Shown here: positions 1-7,552 of the stretch, in pieces
Position numbering within the stretch: the first letter of the stretch is position 1
Layout: every line of letters begins with the position of its first letter
From: Bacteroidales bacterium UBA4347
GTDB taxonomy: Bacteria > Bacteroidota > Bacteroidia > Bacteroidales > P3
Assembly: GCA_002394185.1 (NCBI GenBank)
Contig: DGTB01000210.1
Coordinates: 1 to 12,838, forward strand
DNA length: 12,838 nt
Reading direction: 5' to 3'
Translations under genes and position numbers: made by a program
Notes under the pieces: generated by a model
What the model was told of the DNA's origin: nothing
Seen by the model: only the letters and a program-made list of their open reading frames with translations
Database searches by the model: none

Positions 1-143
1 ATATAAGAACAATATAAGATATGCCGAATTGGGGGCGAATCGGGTAGGTTTTTGGGGGGGAGAGGCGAGGGTGATTTGTGAGAGGCGAGATGGCTGTATG
101 GAGAGGGGATGTGGCGTGGCGGAGGGAGGAGGGGAGATTTATT
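1..143. other. G-rich purine-biased non-coding leader
   Basis: No convincing coding frame is seen here. The plus strand is strongly purine- and G-rich, with a run of seven G at 54-60 and the nonamer AGAGGCGAG at 61-69 and again at 81-89. It ends just before the promoter of the DUF6029 gene. It may be the tail of an upstream intergenic region; nothing further can be assigned. Confidence 0.4.
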
Positions 144-175
144 TTTGGTCATTCCAAAATTTTTTATTATTTTTG
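144..175 (+). promoter_or_regulatory. Bacteroidota-type promoter for the DUF6029 operon
   Basis: TTTG at 144-147 is followed after 20 nt by TATTTTTG at 168-175. This matches the known Bacteroidota housekeeping consensus (TTTG, 19-21 nt, TAnnTTTG). Transcription would start near 182, giving a leader of about 40 nt that is AT-rich and lacks a Shine-Dalgarno motif, as is usual in the phylum. It is the best promoter in front of the seven-gene plus-strand cluster. Confidence 0.65.
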
Positions 176-220
176 CATTTTAATTAAGGAATCAAAATAT
201 AGTATTATACACTGGTTGAT

Positions 221-1894
221 ATGTTTATGAAAAGGAAAAGTTTGTTAGTGATGGCTATCCTTGCGGTGTCGGCCACGGCGGCGCAGGGGCAGGGAATAAT
301 GGGGGGCCATGTGACGGGGCAGGTGCAGTTGGACGGCCAGATGAGCAGGGCGGACAGCACGATCGGGGCGCAGGATGTGCCGGAGAGGCTGCTGATGAAC
401 GCACGCGCGGACATTATGTACACGAACGGCGATTTCAGCGCGGGGTTGAGGTTCGAGATGTACCAGAATCCGCTGCTGGGATTCGACGCGGAGTACAAGG
501 GCCAGGGCATAGCGAACTATTTTGTGTCGTACAACGGTAAGCGGCTGAGTGTGACGGCGGGAAATTTCTACGAGCAGTTCGGCAACGGGTTGATACTGCG
601 GACGTATGAGGACCGCAATCTTGGGTTGGACAATTCGCTTTTCGGGTTGGGAGTGCAGTTCCGGCCTGTGGAGGGGGTGACGCTGAAGGCGGTGGCGGGG
701 AAGCAGCGGGTTTACTGGGGCTACGGCGAGGGTTTGGTGCGCGGAGTGGACGCGGAGGTGAACCTGGGGAGCATAGTGAAGGCGATGAGGGAGAGCAAGT
801 TCCGGGCGACGGTGGGAGCGGGTTTTGTGAGCAAGTACGAGGAGGACGAGTCGATACCGTCGGCGGCGAATGCGGAGATGCGACTGAACCTGCCGCTGAA
901 TGTAGGGGCGGCGAGTGTGAGGGCCGACGTGGGCTACGGGAACTGGAGCCTGCAGGGGGAGTATGTGCGCAAGGGGCAGGATCCGAGCGCGGTGAACGGA
1001 TATATATACCGTCCGGGGGAGGCGTTGCTGCTGGGGCTGACGTATTCACAAAGGGGCTTCAGCGCGAGCCTGCAGGCGAAGCGGATAGACAACATGGGCT
1101 TCAAGAGTGTGCGTTCGCGGAGTGGCGAGATGCTGTATATCAATTACCTGCCGGCGATTACGAAGAATCATACGTATGCTTTTCTGGCGATGTATCCCTA
1201 TGCGACGCAGGTGAACGGGGAGCAGGGTTTGCAGGGGGATGTGATGTATAAGTTCAAGAAAGGGACTTTGCTGGGAGGCAAGTACGGGATGGATGTGCAT
1301 GTGAACAGTGCGGTGGTAGTGGGGCTGGACACGACGGTGACAGGCGGAGCGGGCACGGAGGGCTACGAGACGAGTGGCGGCCTTGGGCAGACGCTGTACG
1401 GCGATGTGTCGGTGGAGGTGGCGAAGAAGCTGAGCAAGAGCGTGAAGGCCACGGTGACCTATGCCTACCAGGTGTTCAACCCGGTGGTGGAGAACGAGCC
1501 GGGGGGGCTGCACCACAACAATATCGTGGTGGCAGATGTGTCGTGGAAGGTGAACAAGAAGCATTCGCTGCGATTCGAGGCGGAATGGCTTGGGAGCGAC
1601 AGTCACTACGATGCCGCCGACCCGGAGCACGGGGACCGTCGTGCGGGCGACTGGGTGATGGGGCTGGTGGAGTGGAATATCGGTTCGCACTGGTTTGTGT
1701 CGGCGAGCGACCAATACGCATATCACGACGGTACGGGCAACTATCCGAACGTTGCCGTTGGGTACACGAGCGGAGCGACACGCCTGCAGGTGGGCTACGG
1801 GAAGCAGAGGGAGGGTATGCTGTGCATCGGCGGGGTGTGCCGACTGGTGCCGGCGAGCAACGGGCTGACGTTCAGCCTGACGACGAGCTTTTAA
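221..1894 (+). CDS. DUF6029 family outer-membrane beta-barrel protein
   Basis: A 557-residue exported protein. Its N-terminus is a signal peptide (Lys/Arg-rich start, hydrophobic stretch, cleavage near AAQGQ). ATG at 221 and at 227 are both possible; the second gives the more usual MKRK start. The body alternates polar and aromatic residues, as in outer-membrane strands, and the last residue is Phe, typical of barrel proteins. Recognised family signatures are the stretch around NFYEQFGNGLILR with EDRNLG following (about residues 112-135) and the C-terminal CIGGVC (C535, C540) followed by R-L-V-P-A-S-N-G. The function of DUF6029 is unknown; a barrel partner for the Omp28-like lipoprotein encoded just downstream is inference. 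Codons are strongly G-ending (GCG, GGG, ACG, CGG), unlike genes further on. Confidence 0.85.
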   Translation: MFMKRKSLLVMAILAVSATAAQGQGIMGGHVTGQVQLDGQMSRADSTIGAQDVPERLLMNARADIMYTNGDFSAGLRFEMYQNPLLGFDAEYKGQGIANYFVSYNGKRLSVTAGNFYEQFGNGLILRTYEDRNLGLDNSLFGLGVQFRPVEGVTLKAVAGKQRVYWGYGEGLVRGVDAEVNLGSIVKAMRESKFRATVGAGFVSKYEEDESIPSAANAEMRLNLPLNVGAASVRADVGYGNWSLQGEYVRKGQDPSAVNGYIYRPGEALLLGLTYSQRGFSASLQAKRIDNMGFKSVRSRSGEMLYINYLPAITKNHTYAFLAMYPYATQVNGEQGLQGDVMYKFKKGTLLGGKYGMDVHVNSAVVVGLDTTVTGGAGTEGYETSGGLGQTLYGDVSVEVAKKLSKSVKATVTYAYQVFNPVVENEPGGLHHNNIVVADVSWKVNKKHSLRFEAEWLGSDSHYDAADPEHGDRRAGDWVMGLVEWNIGSHWFVSASDQYAYHDGTGNYPNVAVGYTSGATRLQVGYGKQREGMLCIGGVCRLVPASNGLTFSLTTSF

Positions 1895-1921
1895 GTGTTT
1901 AGTGTTAAAAGAAAAATGATT
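1894..1921 (+). repeat. Heptamer array at the DUF6029/Omp28 junction
   Basis: Two clear 7-nt units, AGTGTTT and AGTGTTA (1894-1907), are followed by two degenerate ones, AAAGAAA and AATGATT, ending exactly at ATG 1922. The array starts on the last base of the DUF6029 stop codon. The first 15 nt are identical to 2748-2762 at the next gene junction. Confidence 0.6.
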
Positions 1922-2749
1922 ATGAAAAAGATATTTCTGGGAATAATAGGTTTGATGGTTTTAACGGGGCTGATGACGTCCTGCGACAAGATTGAGGAGG
2001 GGGAGTATACGGTGTATGACGGAGCTGTGGTGAGCTGGACGGCGGGGAGCCCGATAGCCGATGCGGTGCAGCGGGCCTACGTGGAGAAGTACACAGGGCC
2101 GCGGTGCAGCAACTGCCCGACGGCGGACGTGACGCTGGGTAACATCCACAACGAGGACGTGGTGGTGGTGAGCATCAACCACCCGAAGGGGCAGGGAGTG
2201 CCCTACCCCGGGGAGCCGGATATGCGCACGGATGGGGGTACGGCGTGGGACGAGTATTACGGCATCAACGCGATTCCGGCGGCGTATGTGAACCGCGACC
2301 GCGGGACGCAGTATCAGGGCGACATGGGCAATATTGTCGGGGCCATCAATGCGGTTCTGGGCGAGACGCCGACAGTGGCTGTGGAGGTGAGTGCCACCCA
2401 CAGCACAAAGGTGGACATCACGGTGGACCTGCAGTTCCTGAAAGCATACGGCAGCCCTGTGACCCTGACGGCGGCCATCATCGAGGATTCGCTGGTGTAC
2501 AAGCAGCTGCTGCCCGACAACAGTGTGGACGAGGCATACGTGCACAACCACATGCTGCGCAAGGTGATCACGGGATACTGGGGTCGGGACATCGAGGCCA
2601 AGGGCACCGAGGGCGAGGCCCTGCGGGGCACACTGAGTTTCACTCCCGCCGAGGACATCAACCTGGCGAACAGCCACATCGTGGTTTTTGTGAGCGACAA
2701 GTCGTCGCGCAAAGTGTTGAACTGCGCAAGCTGCAGAATCAGCGAGTAG
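1922..2749 (+). CDS. Omp28-related outer-membrane lipoprotein, thioredoxin-like
   Basis: A lipoprotein of 275 residues from ATG 1922. GTG 1895 and ATG 1916 are in frame but lie within the upstream repeat and spoil the signal peptide. The lipobox reads L-M-T-S-C with Cys21 followed by D-K-I-E-E; such an acidic tail after the Cys recalls surface-export signals of Bacteroidota lipoproteins. After E-K-Y-T-G-P comes a CSNC motif (residues 62-65), and N-A-I-P-A (116-120) supplies the cis-proline of a thioredoxin fold, as in the Omp28 family. A second CASC motif sits six residues from the C-terminus. It lies 27 nt after the DUF6029 stop, so the two are probably cotranscribed. The cellular role of Omp28 is not settled; disulfide chemistry or adhesion is possible. 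Confidence 0.82.
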   Translation: MKKIFLGIIGLMVLTGLMTSCDKIEEGEYTVYDGAVVSWTAGSPIADAVQRAYVEKYTGPRCSNCPTADVTLGNIHNEDVVVVSINHPKGQGVPYPGEPDMRTDGGTAWDEYYGINAIPAAYVNRDRGTQYQGDMGNIVGAINAVLGETPTVAVEVSATHSTKVDITVDLQFLKAYGSPVTLTAAIIEDSLVYKQLLPDNSVDEAYVHNHMLRKVITGYWGRDIEAKGTEGEALRGTLSFTPAEDINLANSHIVVFVSDKSSRKVLNCASCRISE

Positions 2750-2782
2750 TGTTTAGTGTTAAGTGATTAGTGTTTAGTTTTA
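2748..2782 (+). repeat. Five-unit heptamer array before the MATE gene
   Basis: Five 7-nt units in perfect phase: AGTGTTT, AGTGTTA, AGTGATT, AGTGTTT, AGTTTTA. The array overlaps the Omp28 stop codon (TAG 2747-2749) and ends on the A of the MATE start codon, so it fills the whole junction. It includes the 15-nt sequence also present at 1894-1908. Confidence 0.75.
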
Positions 2783-4140
2783 TGAACCGAAGGATTCTTG
2801 GACTGGCGTTGCCGAACATCATCACCAATATCACTGTGCCGTTGCTGGGCATGGTGGATACGGCGATTATGGGCCACCTGTCCGAGGAGGGGTTGGGGGC
2901 TATAGCCATCGGGGCGACGCTCTTCAACCTCATCTATTGGAACTTCGGTTTTCTGCGCATGGGCACCAGCGGCATCACGGCCCAGGCCTACGGCGCGAGG
3001 CGATGGGACGAGGCGGTGAAGACCCTCGTCCGCGCCTGCACCATTGCGCTGGGCATAGCGTTGGCGCTGATTGTGCTGCAGTGGCCCATAGGGCTGCTGG
3101 TGCCGGTCATCTTCGAAGGCAGCGACAAGGTGCTGGCGATGGCGCAGACCTACTTCCAGGTGCGCATCTGGGCCGCTCCGGCCACCCTGGGGCTCTATGC
3201 CATCAAGGGGTGGTTCATCGGCATGCAGGATTCCAAGACCCCCATGTGGATAGCCATTGCGCTGAACATTGTCAACATCGTCTTCTCCCTGCTCTTCGTC
3301 CTGGTGTTCCACTGGGACATTGCCGGCGTGGCGCTGGGCACAGTGGTGGCACAGTACTCCGGCTTGGCGATGGGCATCGTTTTCCTGCGGAGGAAGTGGA
3401 GAGCGGAGAGTGGAGAGTGGAAAGTGGAAAGTGGAAAGATGAAAATCATAAAGGATGCGCTGCGCTGGGACAAAATGAAGAGGTTCTTCAAGGTCAACGG
3501 TGACATCTTCCTGCGCACGGTGTGCCTTTCCGCGGTGTTCACCTTCATCACCGCCGCCGGCAGCCACATCAGCGACGAGGTGCTGGCGGTGAACAATCTG
3601 CTGATGCAGTTCTTCACCATCTTCAGCTACATCATGGACGGCTTCGCCTATGCCGGGGAGAGCCTGGTGGGTCGCTATATCGGTGCCCGCGAGGCCAAGA
3701 ACCTGCACTCGGCGGTGCGGTTGCTCATCGTGTGGGGGCTGGCGCTGACGGTGGTCTTCACCGGAGCCTACGCCGTGGGCGGCGAGTGGTTCCTGGCCAT
3801 CTTCACCGACCAGCAGGCGGTCATCGACGCCGCCGGCGACTACCTCTTCTGGGTGCTCATCGTTCCCGTGTGCGGCTTCGCGGCCTTCCTCTTCGACGGC
3901 ATCTTCATCGGCGCCACCGCCAGCCGCAGCATGCGCAACGCCATGTTCGTGGCCACCGCCGCCTTCTTCGCCGTCTACTACGGCCTGAAAGCCCTCAACG
4001 CCCCCCTCGACACCCTCACCTGGAACAATATACTCTGGACAGCCTTCATGGTCTTCCTCACCCTGCGCGGCCTGCTGCAATGGATGAGGCTCCGGAAAGA
4101 CGTCTACGGACAAGTGGAAACGAAAACCGTTGCAGCATGA
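2782..4140 (+). CDS. MATE family multidrug/Na+ antiporter (DinF-like)
   Basis: A protein of 452 residues from ATG 2782; the in-frame GTG at 2770 lies in the repeat and is rejected. The N-terminus (ILGLALPNI, then VPLLGMVDTAIMGHL) is characteristic of DinF-type MATE exporters, which expel cationic drugs or metabolites across the inner membrane using Na+ or H+ gradients. Around twelve hydrophobic segments are visible in two lobes, with a repeated lobe start at F-F-K-V-N-G-D-I-F-L-R-T (about 234-245). Residues 205-221, in the cytosolic loop between the lobes, are encoded by a heptamer repeat and are probably an acquired insertion. The gene follows Omp28 with a 32-nt gap and overlaps the next gene by four bases (ATGA, 4137-4140), indicating translational coupling. 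Substrate cannot be read from sequence. Confidence 0.9.
   Translation: MNRRILGLALPNIITNITVPLLGMVDTAIMGHLSEEGLGAIAIGATLFNLIYWNFGFLRMGTSGITAQAYGARRWDEAVKTLVRACTIALGIALALIVLQWPIGLLVPVIFEGSDKVLAMAQTYFQVRIWAAPATLGLYAIKGWFIGMQDSKTPMWIAIALNIVNIVFSLLFVLVFHWDIAGVALGTVVAQYSGLAMGIVFLRRKWRAESGEWKVESGKMKIIKDALRWDKMKRFFKVNGDIFLRTVCLSAVFTFITAAGSHISDEVLAVNNLLMQFFTIFSYIMDGFAYAGESLVGRYIGAREAKNLHSAVRLLIVWGLALTVVFTGAYAVGGEWFLAIFTDQQAVIDAAGDYLFWVLIVPVCGFAAFLFDGIFIGATASRSMRNAMFVATAAFFAVYYGLKALNAPLDTLTWNNILWTAFMVFLTLRGLLQWMRLRKDVYGQVETKTVAA
3394..3442 (+). repeat. Seven-unit heptamer array inside the MATE gene
   Basis: Units in phase are AAGTGGA, GAGCGGA, GAGTGGA, GAGTGGA, AAGTGGA, AAGTGGA, AAGATGA. Translated in the MATE frame it gives the charged stretch K-W-R-A-E-S-G-E-W-K-V-E-S-G-K-M-K in the loop between the two transporter lobes, where extra residues are tolerable. 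Confidence 0.75.
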
Positions 4141-4868
4141 AGAAAGCCATCCCGATAACGCTCCTCGTCCTGCTCCCCTTGTTGGCATGGGGACAGACCG
4201 TCAGTGTGACGATTGCGCACATGCCATCACCCCACTATACGATGTTTCGGATCGGCGAGGACCAAAAGGTCACCCGTCAACGGGGTTTCCACTTTCGAGT
4301 CGACGGGGAATGGCACGACACTATCAGTGACATCACCTCGCTTTCCCTGACCCACAGCCAGCATGAACATATTCTCCGCAGTGCCGCAGCCATCAAATCA
4401 CTGCCCAAGGATTCCAGCATCGCCATCGACGGCAACTGGACCCAGTTCGAGTATCGCGAGGGCGACTCCGTTTACCAATACGGGACCTTCAGCGACACGC
4501 CCGACTCCCTTGCGGACTACCTTTGGAATCTGTTCTACCGGCCGGAAGACATCTTTATTTCTGGCCAGATAGGCCAGCCGGACATATCTGCCGACTGCCT
4601 CAATTGTTGGGACGTTCTGCCCTTTGCCCGCATCAGTGTCCTCACCGAGAAGGGCGACACCGTGGCCACCACCATGGCCGACGACTATGGGATCTTTGAG
4701 CTCAACGTCTTGCCCGGCAACTACAATATCGCCGTCTCCCATCAGGGCTACGACACACGCATTCTCACCCACATCAGTCTGAAAGAACACCTTGAAATAG
4801 AGAGTTTTATTCTCCAGCCCACTAAGAAAAAACACCGCACCATACGAGAACCCCTATCTACACAATGA
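4137..4868 (+). CDS. Exported protein with carboxypeptidase-regulatory-like domain
   Basis: A protein of 243 residues with a signal peptide (MKKAIPIT, hydrophobic run, cleavage near A-W-G-Q at 17-20). Residues 25-135 match no family I recognise. Residues about 141-227 look like a carboxypeptidase-regulatory-like/peptidase-associated beta-sandwich: I-S-G-Q opening, P-F-A-R-I-S-V, D-D-Y-G-I-F-E-L-N-V-L-P-G-N-Y and G-Y-D. A CLNC motif (154-157) lies in its first loop. The start codon overlaps the MATE stop and the stop codon overlaps the patatin start, each as ATGA, so it is embedded in a translationally coupled trio. Such domains in Bacteroidota usually serve as binding or folding modules of envelope proteins. 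The specific role here is unknown. Confidence 0.7.
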   Translation: MKKAIPITLLVLLPLLAWGQTVSVTIAHMPSPHYTMFRIGEDQKVTRQRGFHFRVDGEWHDTISDITSLSLTHSQHEHILRSAAAIKSLPKDSSIAIDGNWTQFEYREGDSVYQYGTFSDTPDSLADYLWNLFYRPEDIFISGQIGQPDISADCLNCWDVLPFARISVLTEKGDTVATTMADDYGIFELNVLPGNYNIAVSHQGYDTRILTHISLKEHLEIESFILQPTKKKHRTIREPLSTQ

Positions 4869-6919
4869 AACACCTGATACTCATACTCACCCTGCTGACA
4901 CTTACCATTGTGCCGACCCACGCCCAGACCGACTGGATCGACGCCTCTGCCCGGCCCAAGGTGGCCGTTGTGCTCAGCGGCGGCGGCGCCAAAGGCGTGG
5001 CGCACATCAGCGCCCTGCGCGCCATCGAGGAGGCCGGACTGCCCATCGACATCATCACCGGCACCTCCATGGGTTCGCTCATCGGCGGACTCTATGCCGT
5101 GGGCTGGAGCACCGACGAGCTGGACTCGCTGGTGCGCTCGCAGGACTGGCCTTTCCTCCTCTCCGACCGTGTCAACCCCGAGTCCGTCGACATCGACACC
5201 CGCCGTCTGCAGAACACCTACGCCCTCTGGCATGCCTTCACCTCCGGCAAAGGCAACCGCAATTCCGGCGCCGGATTCATCCGCGGCACCAACCTTGACC
5301 ACCTCTTCGACCGCCTCCTCGAGGGCTATCTGGACTCCATCGACTTCAACACCCTCCCCATCCCCTTTGCCTGCGTGGCCACGGACGTCATCACCAACAC
5401 CGAGGTTGACTTCCACTCCGGCTACCTCAAGCAAGCCATGCGCGCCTCGATGTCCATCCCCGGCGTCTTCTCGCCCGTGCGCATGGGCGACCGCCTGCTG
5501 GTGGACGGCGGCCTACGCAACAACTACCCTGCCGACATCGCCCGCCAGATGGGTGCCGACATCATCATAGGCGTCACCGTCCAGGGCGACACCCTCGTGG
5601 CCGACGATGTCACAGGTCCCATCGAACTCCTGATGCAGGTCATCGACATCAACTGCAAGAACAAATACAACGACAACATCGCGATGAGCGACATCGTGAT
5701 GCACGTCGACGTCAGCGGCTACTCCGCCGCCTCCTTCACAGCCGCCGCCATCGACACCCTGCTGCGCCGCGGTGCCGAAGAGGCAGCACGCCACCGCGAC
5801 GAGCTCCTGGCCCTGCGCAACAACATCGCTGCCAAACGAGCCCGTTGGGACACCCGTCGCTCCTCCACCACCACATCTGTTGACCCCAAAGAGGTCAAGT
5901 CCTCCTACAAACTCACCGCCCAACCCACCCCCCTGCTCTACAACCCCGTTGTCGGCGTAGCTTTCCGTTTCGACAACGAGGAGACCGGCGCCCTCCAAAT
6001 TGGAGCCCGCTTCCCCTTCCAGTGGGGCATCCCCATGGAGGTCAACGGTCACCTGCGCCTCGGCAAACGCATCCAGTTCCACGTTGAGCAGTTCCTCTAT
6101 CCCCGCGGCATCACCTCACCCTCGCTTTCCTACACCTTCTTCCGCAATGACATAGACATCTATTCCGACGGCATCCGCACTTACAACTCCAAGTACAACC
6201 AGCACCGCCTGTCCCTGATGCCCATCAACTCGCGCTTCCGCAAATACAAACTCCGTGCAGGCATCCTCTTCGACTACTTCGATTTCTACGACCCCATACT
6301 TTCCGCCGGCGGCCCCGCCATTGTTGTCGACGACTCACGCTTCTTTTCCTATCACTTCGAATCCATATTCTACACAGAGAACGACTACTACACTCCCACC
6401 CGAGGCATCTTCTTCACAGCCTCCTACACCTACCGCACAGACAACCTCTTCACCTACCTCGGCAAACCCGGCATCAGCGAGGTGCGTACCATCTGGCGCA
6501 ACTCCTTTTCGTTCACCGACCGATTCACCCTCTCCCCCTGCCTCATTGGAAGACTCGTCTTCTCCGAGGAGGACACACCCCTACCCCTCGCCAACGCCAT
6601 CGGCTCCTACCAGAGCATTGTCGACCAGCAGCTTGCCTTCCCTGGCGTGCATAGTCTCACCTACGTCGACCCATTGTTTGTCGCCGCGCAGCTGCGCCTG
6701 CAGTTCAACATCCACAAGAACCAATACGTCATCCTGCGTGCCGCCATAGCACGAGAGTCCCAGGACTTTGAAGAGCTGCTTCAAATCGAGCCCAACATAT
6801 ATGGCTTCTCCCTCGGCTACTGCTACAACTCCTTCCTCGGCCCCATCTCCGCCGACCTCGGCTACTCCACCCTCGCCCCGAGTCTCAACTTCTACCTCAA
6901 CATCGGACATTATTTTTAA
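4865..6919 (+). CDS. Patatin-like phospholipase fused to outer-membrane barrel
   Basis: A 684-residue exported enzyme with a signal peptide ending near THAQ (18-21). The patatin domain spans about 32-240: the oxyanion motif GGGAKG (39-44), nucleophile Ser68 in GTSMG, and catalytic Asp214 in VDGG form the complete Ser-Asp dyad of phospholipase A/lysophospholipase patatins. From about 360 to the terminal Phe684 the sequence is a BamA/Omp85-type surface-antigen barrel, giving the layout of type Vd (PlpD-like) proteins whose barrel delivers or anchors the patatin at the outer membrane. Only about 30 residues (330-360) separate the last patatin helix from the barrel, too few for the POTRA domain usual in this architecture. 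Its start overlaps the preceding stop (ATGA). Lipid substrate and release of the passenger are unknown. Confidence 0.88.
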   Translation: MKHLILILTLLTLTIVPTHAQTDWIDASARPKVAVVLSGGGAKGVAHISALRAIEEAGLPIDIITGTSMGSLIGGLYAVGWSTDELDSLVRSQDWPFLLSDRVNPESVDIDTRRLQNTYALWHAFTSGKGNRNSGAGFIRGTNLDHLFDRLLEGYLDSIDFNTLPIPFACVATDVITNTEVDFHSGYLKQAMRASMSIPGVFSPVRMGDRLLVDGGLRNNYPADIARQMGADIIIGVTVQGDTLVADDVTGPIELLMQVIDINCKNKYNDNIAMSDIVMHVDVSGYSAASFTAAAIDTLLRRGAEEAARHRDELLALRNNIAAKRARWDTRRSSTTTSVDPKEVKSSYKLTAQPTPLLYNPVVGVAFRFDNEETGALQIGARFPFQWGIPMEVNGHLRLGKRIQFHVEQFLYPRGITSPSLSYTFFRNDIDIYSDGIRTYNSKYNQHRLSLMPINSRFRKYKLRAGILFDYFDFYDPILSAGGPAIVVDDSRFFSYHFESIFYTENDYYTPTRGIFFTASYTYRTDNLFTYLGKPGISEVRTIWRNSFSFTDRFTLSPCLIGRLVFSEEDTPLPLANAIGSYQSIVDQQLAFPGVHSLTYVDPLFVAAQLRLQFNIHKNQYVILRAAIARESQDFEELLQIEPNIYGFSLGYCYNSFLGPISADLGYSTLAPSLNFYLNIGHYF

Positions 6920-6950
6920 TATTAAAACATACAAACAAAAAACCAACATA

Positions 6951-7547
6951 ATGAAAGCAAACGACCTCTATACCCTCTTCGCTCAGCAGGTGGCTGAGTA
7001 CCACAAGACCGACAACGTCGACGCCCCGCAGCACAACCCCTACACCGACGGCACCTTCGAGGCCGTGCTCTGGGAGAAGTCGTGGGTGGACACCGTGCAG
7101 TGGCACCTCGAGGACTTGGTGCGCCCCGACGATGTGGACCCCGTCTACGCCCTCCAGCTCAAGCGCCGCATCGACCGCTCCAACCAGCACCGCACCGACC
7201 TCGTGGAGCGCATCGACGACCACTACTACAGCCAGTTCAAGGATGTGAAGCCTCAACCCGACGCCCGCCTCAACACCGAGACCCCCGCCTGGGCCATCGA
7301 CCGTCTCTCCATCCTCGCCCTCAAGGTCTACCACTTCCAGATCGAGGCCAACCGCGGCGACGACGAGCACCGTGCCAAGTGTCAGGCCAAACTCGACACC
7401 CTCCTCACCCAGCGTGCCGACCTCACCCTGGCCATCGACCAGCTCCTCGACGACCTCGCCGCCGGCCGCCGCCAGATGAAGCTCTACCGCCAGATGAAGA
7501 TGTACAACGACCCATCCCTCAACCCCATGCTGTACAAAAAATCATAA
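6951..7547 (+). CDS. DUF4254 domain-containing protein
   Basis: A 198-residue, predominantly helical, soluble protein with no signal peptide. The signature N-T-E-T-P-A-W-A-I-D-R-L-S-I-L (108-122), followed by K-V-Y-H, is typical of DUF4254, a Bacteroidota family of unknown function often next to a GT9 glycosyltransferase. It lies 31 nt after the patatin gene behind an A-rich leader lacking a Shine-Dalgarno motif, and 5 nt before the GT9 gene. The pairing suggests a cytosolic accessory role in lipopolysaccharide or glycan assembly, which is inference. Codon use is strongly C-ending. Confidence 0.82.
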   Translation: MKANDLYTLFAQQVAEYHKTDNVDAPQHNPYTDGTFEAVLWEKSWVDTVQWHLEDLVRPDDVDPVYALQLKRRIDRSNQHRTDLVERIDDHYYSQFKDVKPQPDARLNTETPAWAIDRLSILALKVYHFQIEANRGDDEHRAKCQAKLDTLLTQRADLTLAIDQLLDDLAAGRRQMKLYRQMKMYNDPSLNPMLYKKS

Positions 7548-7552
7548 AACTA

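Noticed and set aside
3522..4136. Upstream extension of the regulatory-like-domain protein by about 205 residues
   Set aside because: This part is an Arg/His-rich out-of-frame reading of the MATE gene; ATG 4137 begins a proper signal peptide and overlaps the MATE stop as ATGA.
2767..4188. 473-residue minus-strand open frame opposite the MATE gene
   Set aside because: Composition is His/Gly/Glu/Gln-rich with no recognisable fold; it is the mirror of the MATE codon bias, whose plus-strand frame has clear family motifs.
6920..6950. Promoter before DUF4254
   Set aside because: TATTTTTA at 6911-6918 resembles a minus-7 box but lacks the final G and has no TTTG upstream; an A-rich leader within the operon explains it better.
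7082..7552. Upstream extension of the GT9 gene
   Set aside because: Arg/Pro-rich shadow of DUF4254; ATG 7553 starts the canonical GT9 N-terminus.
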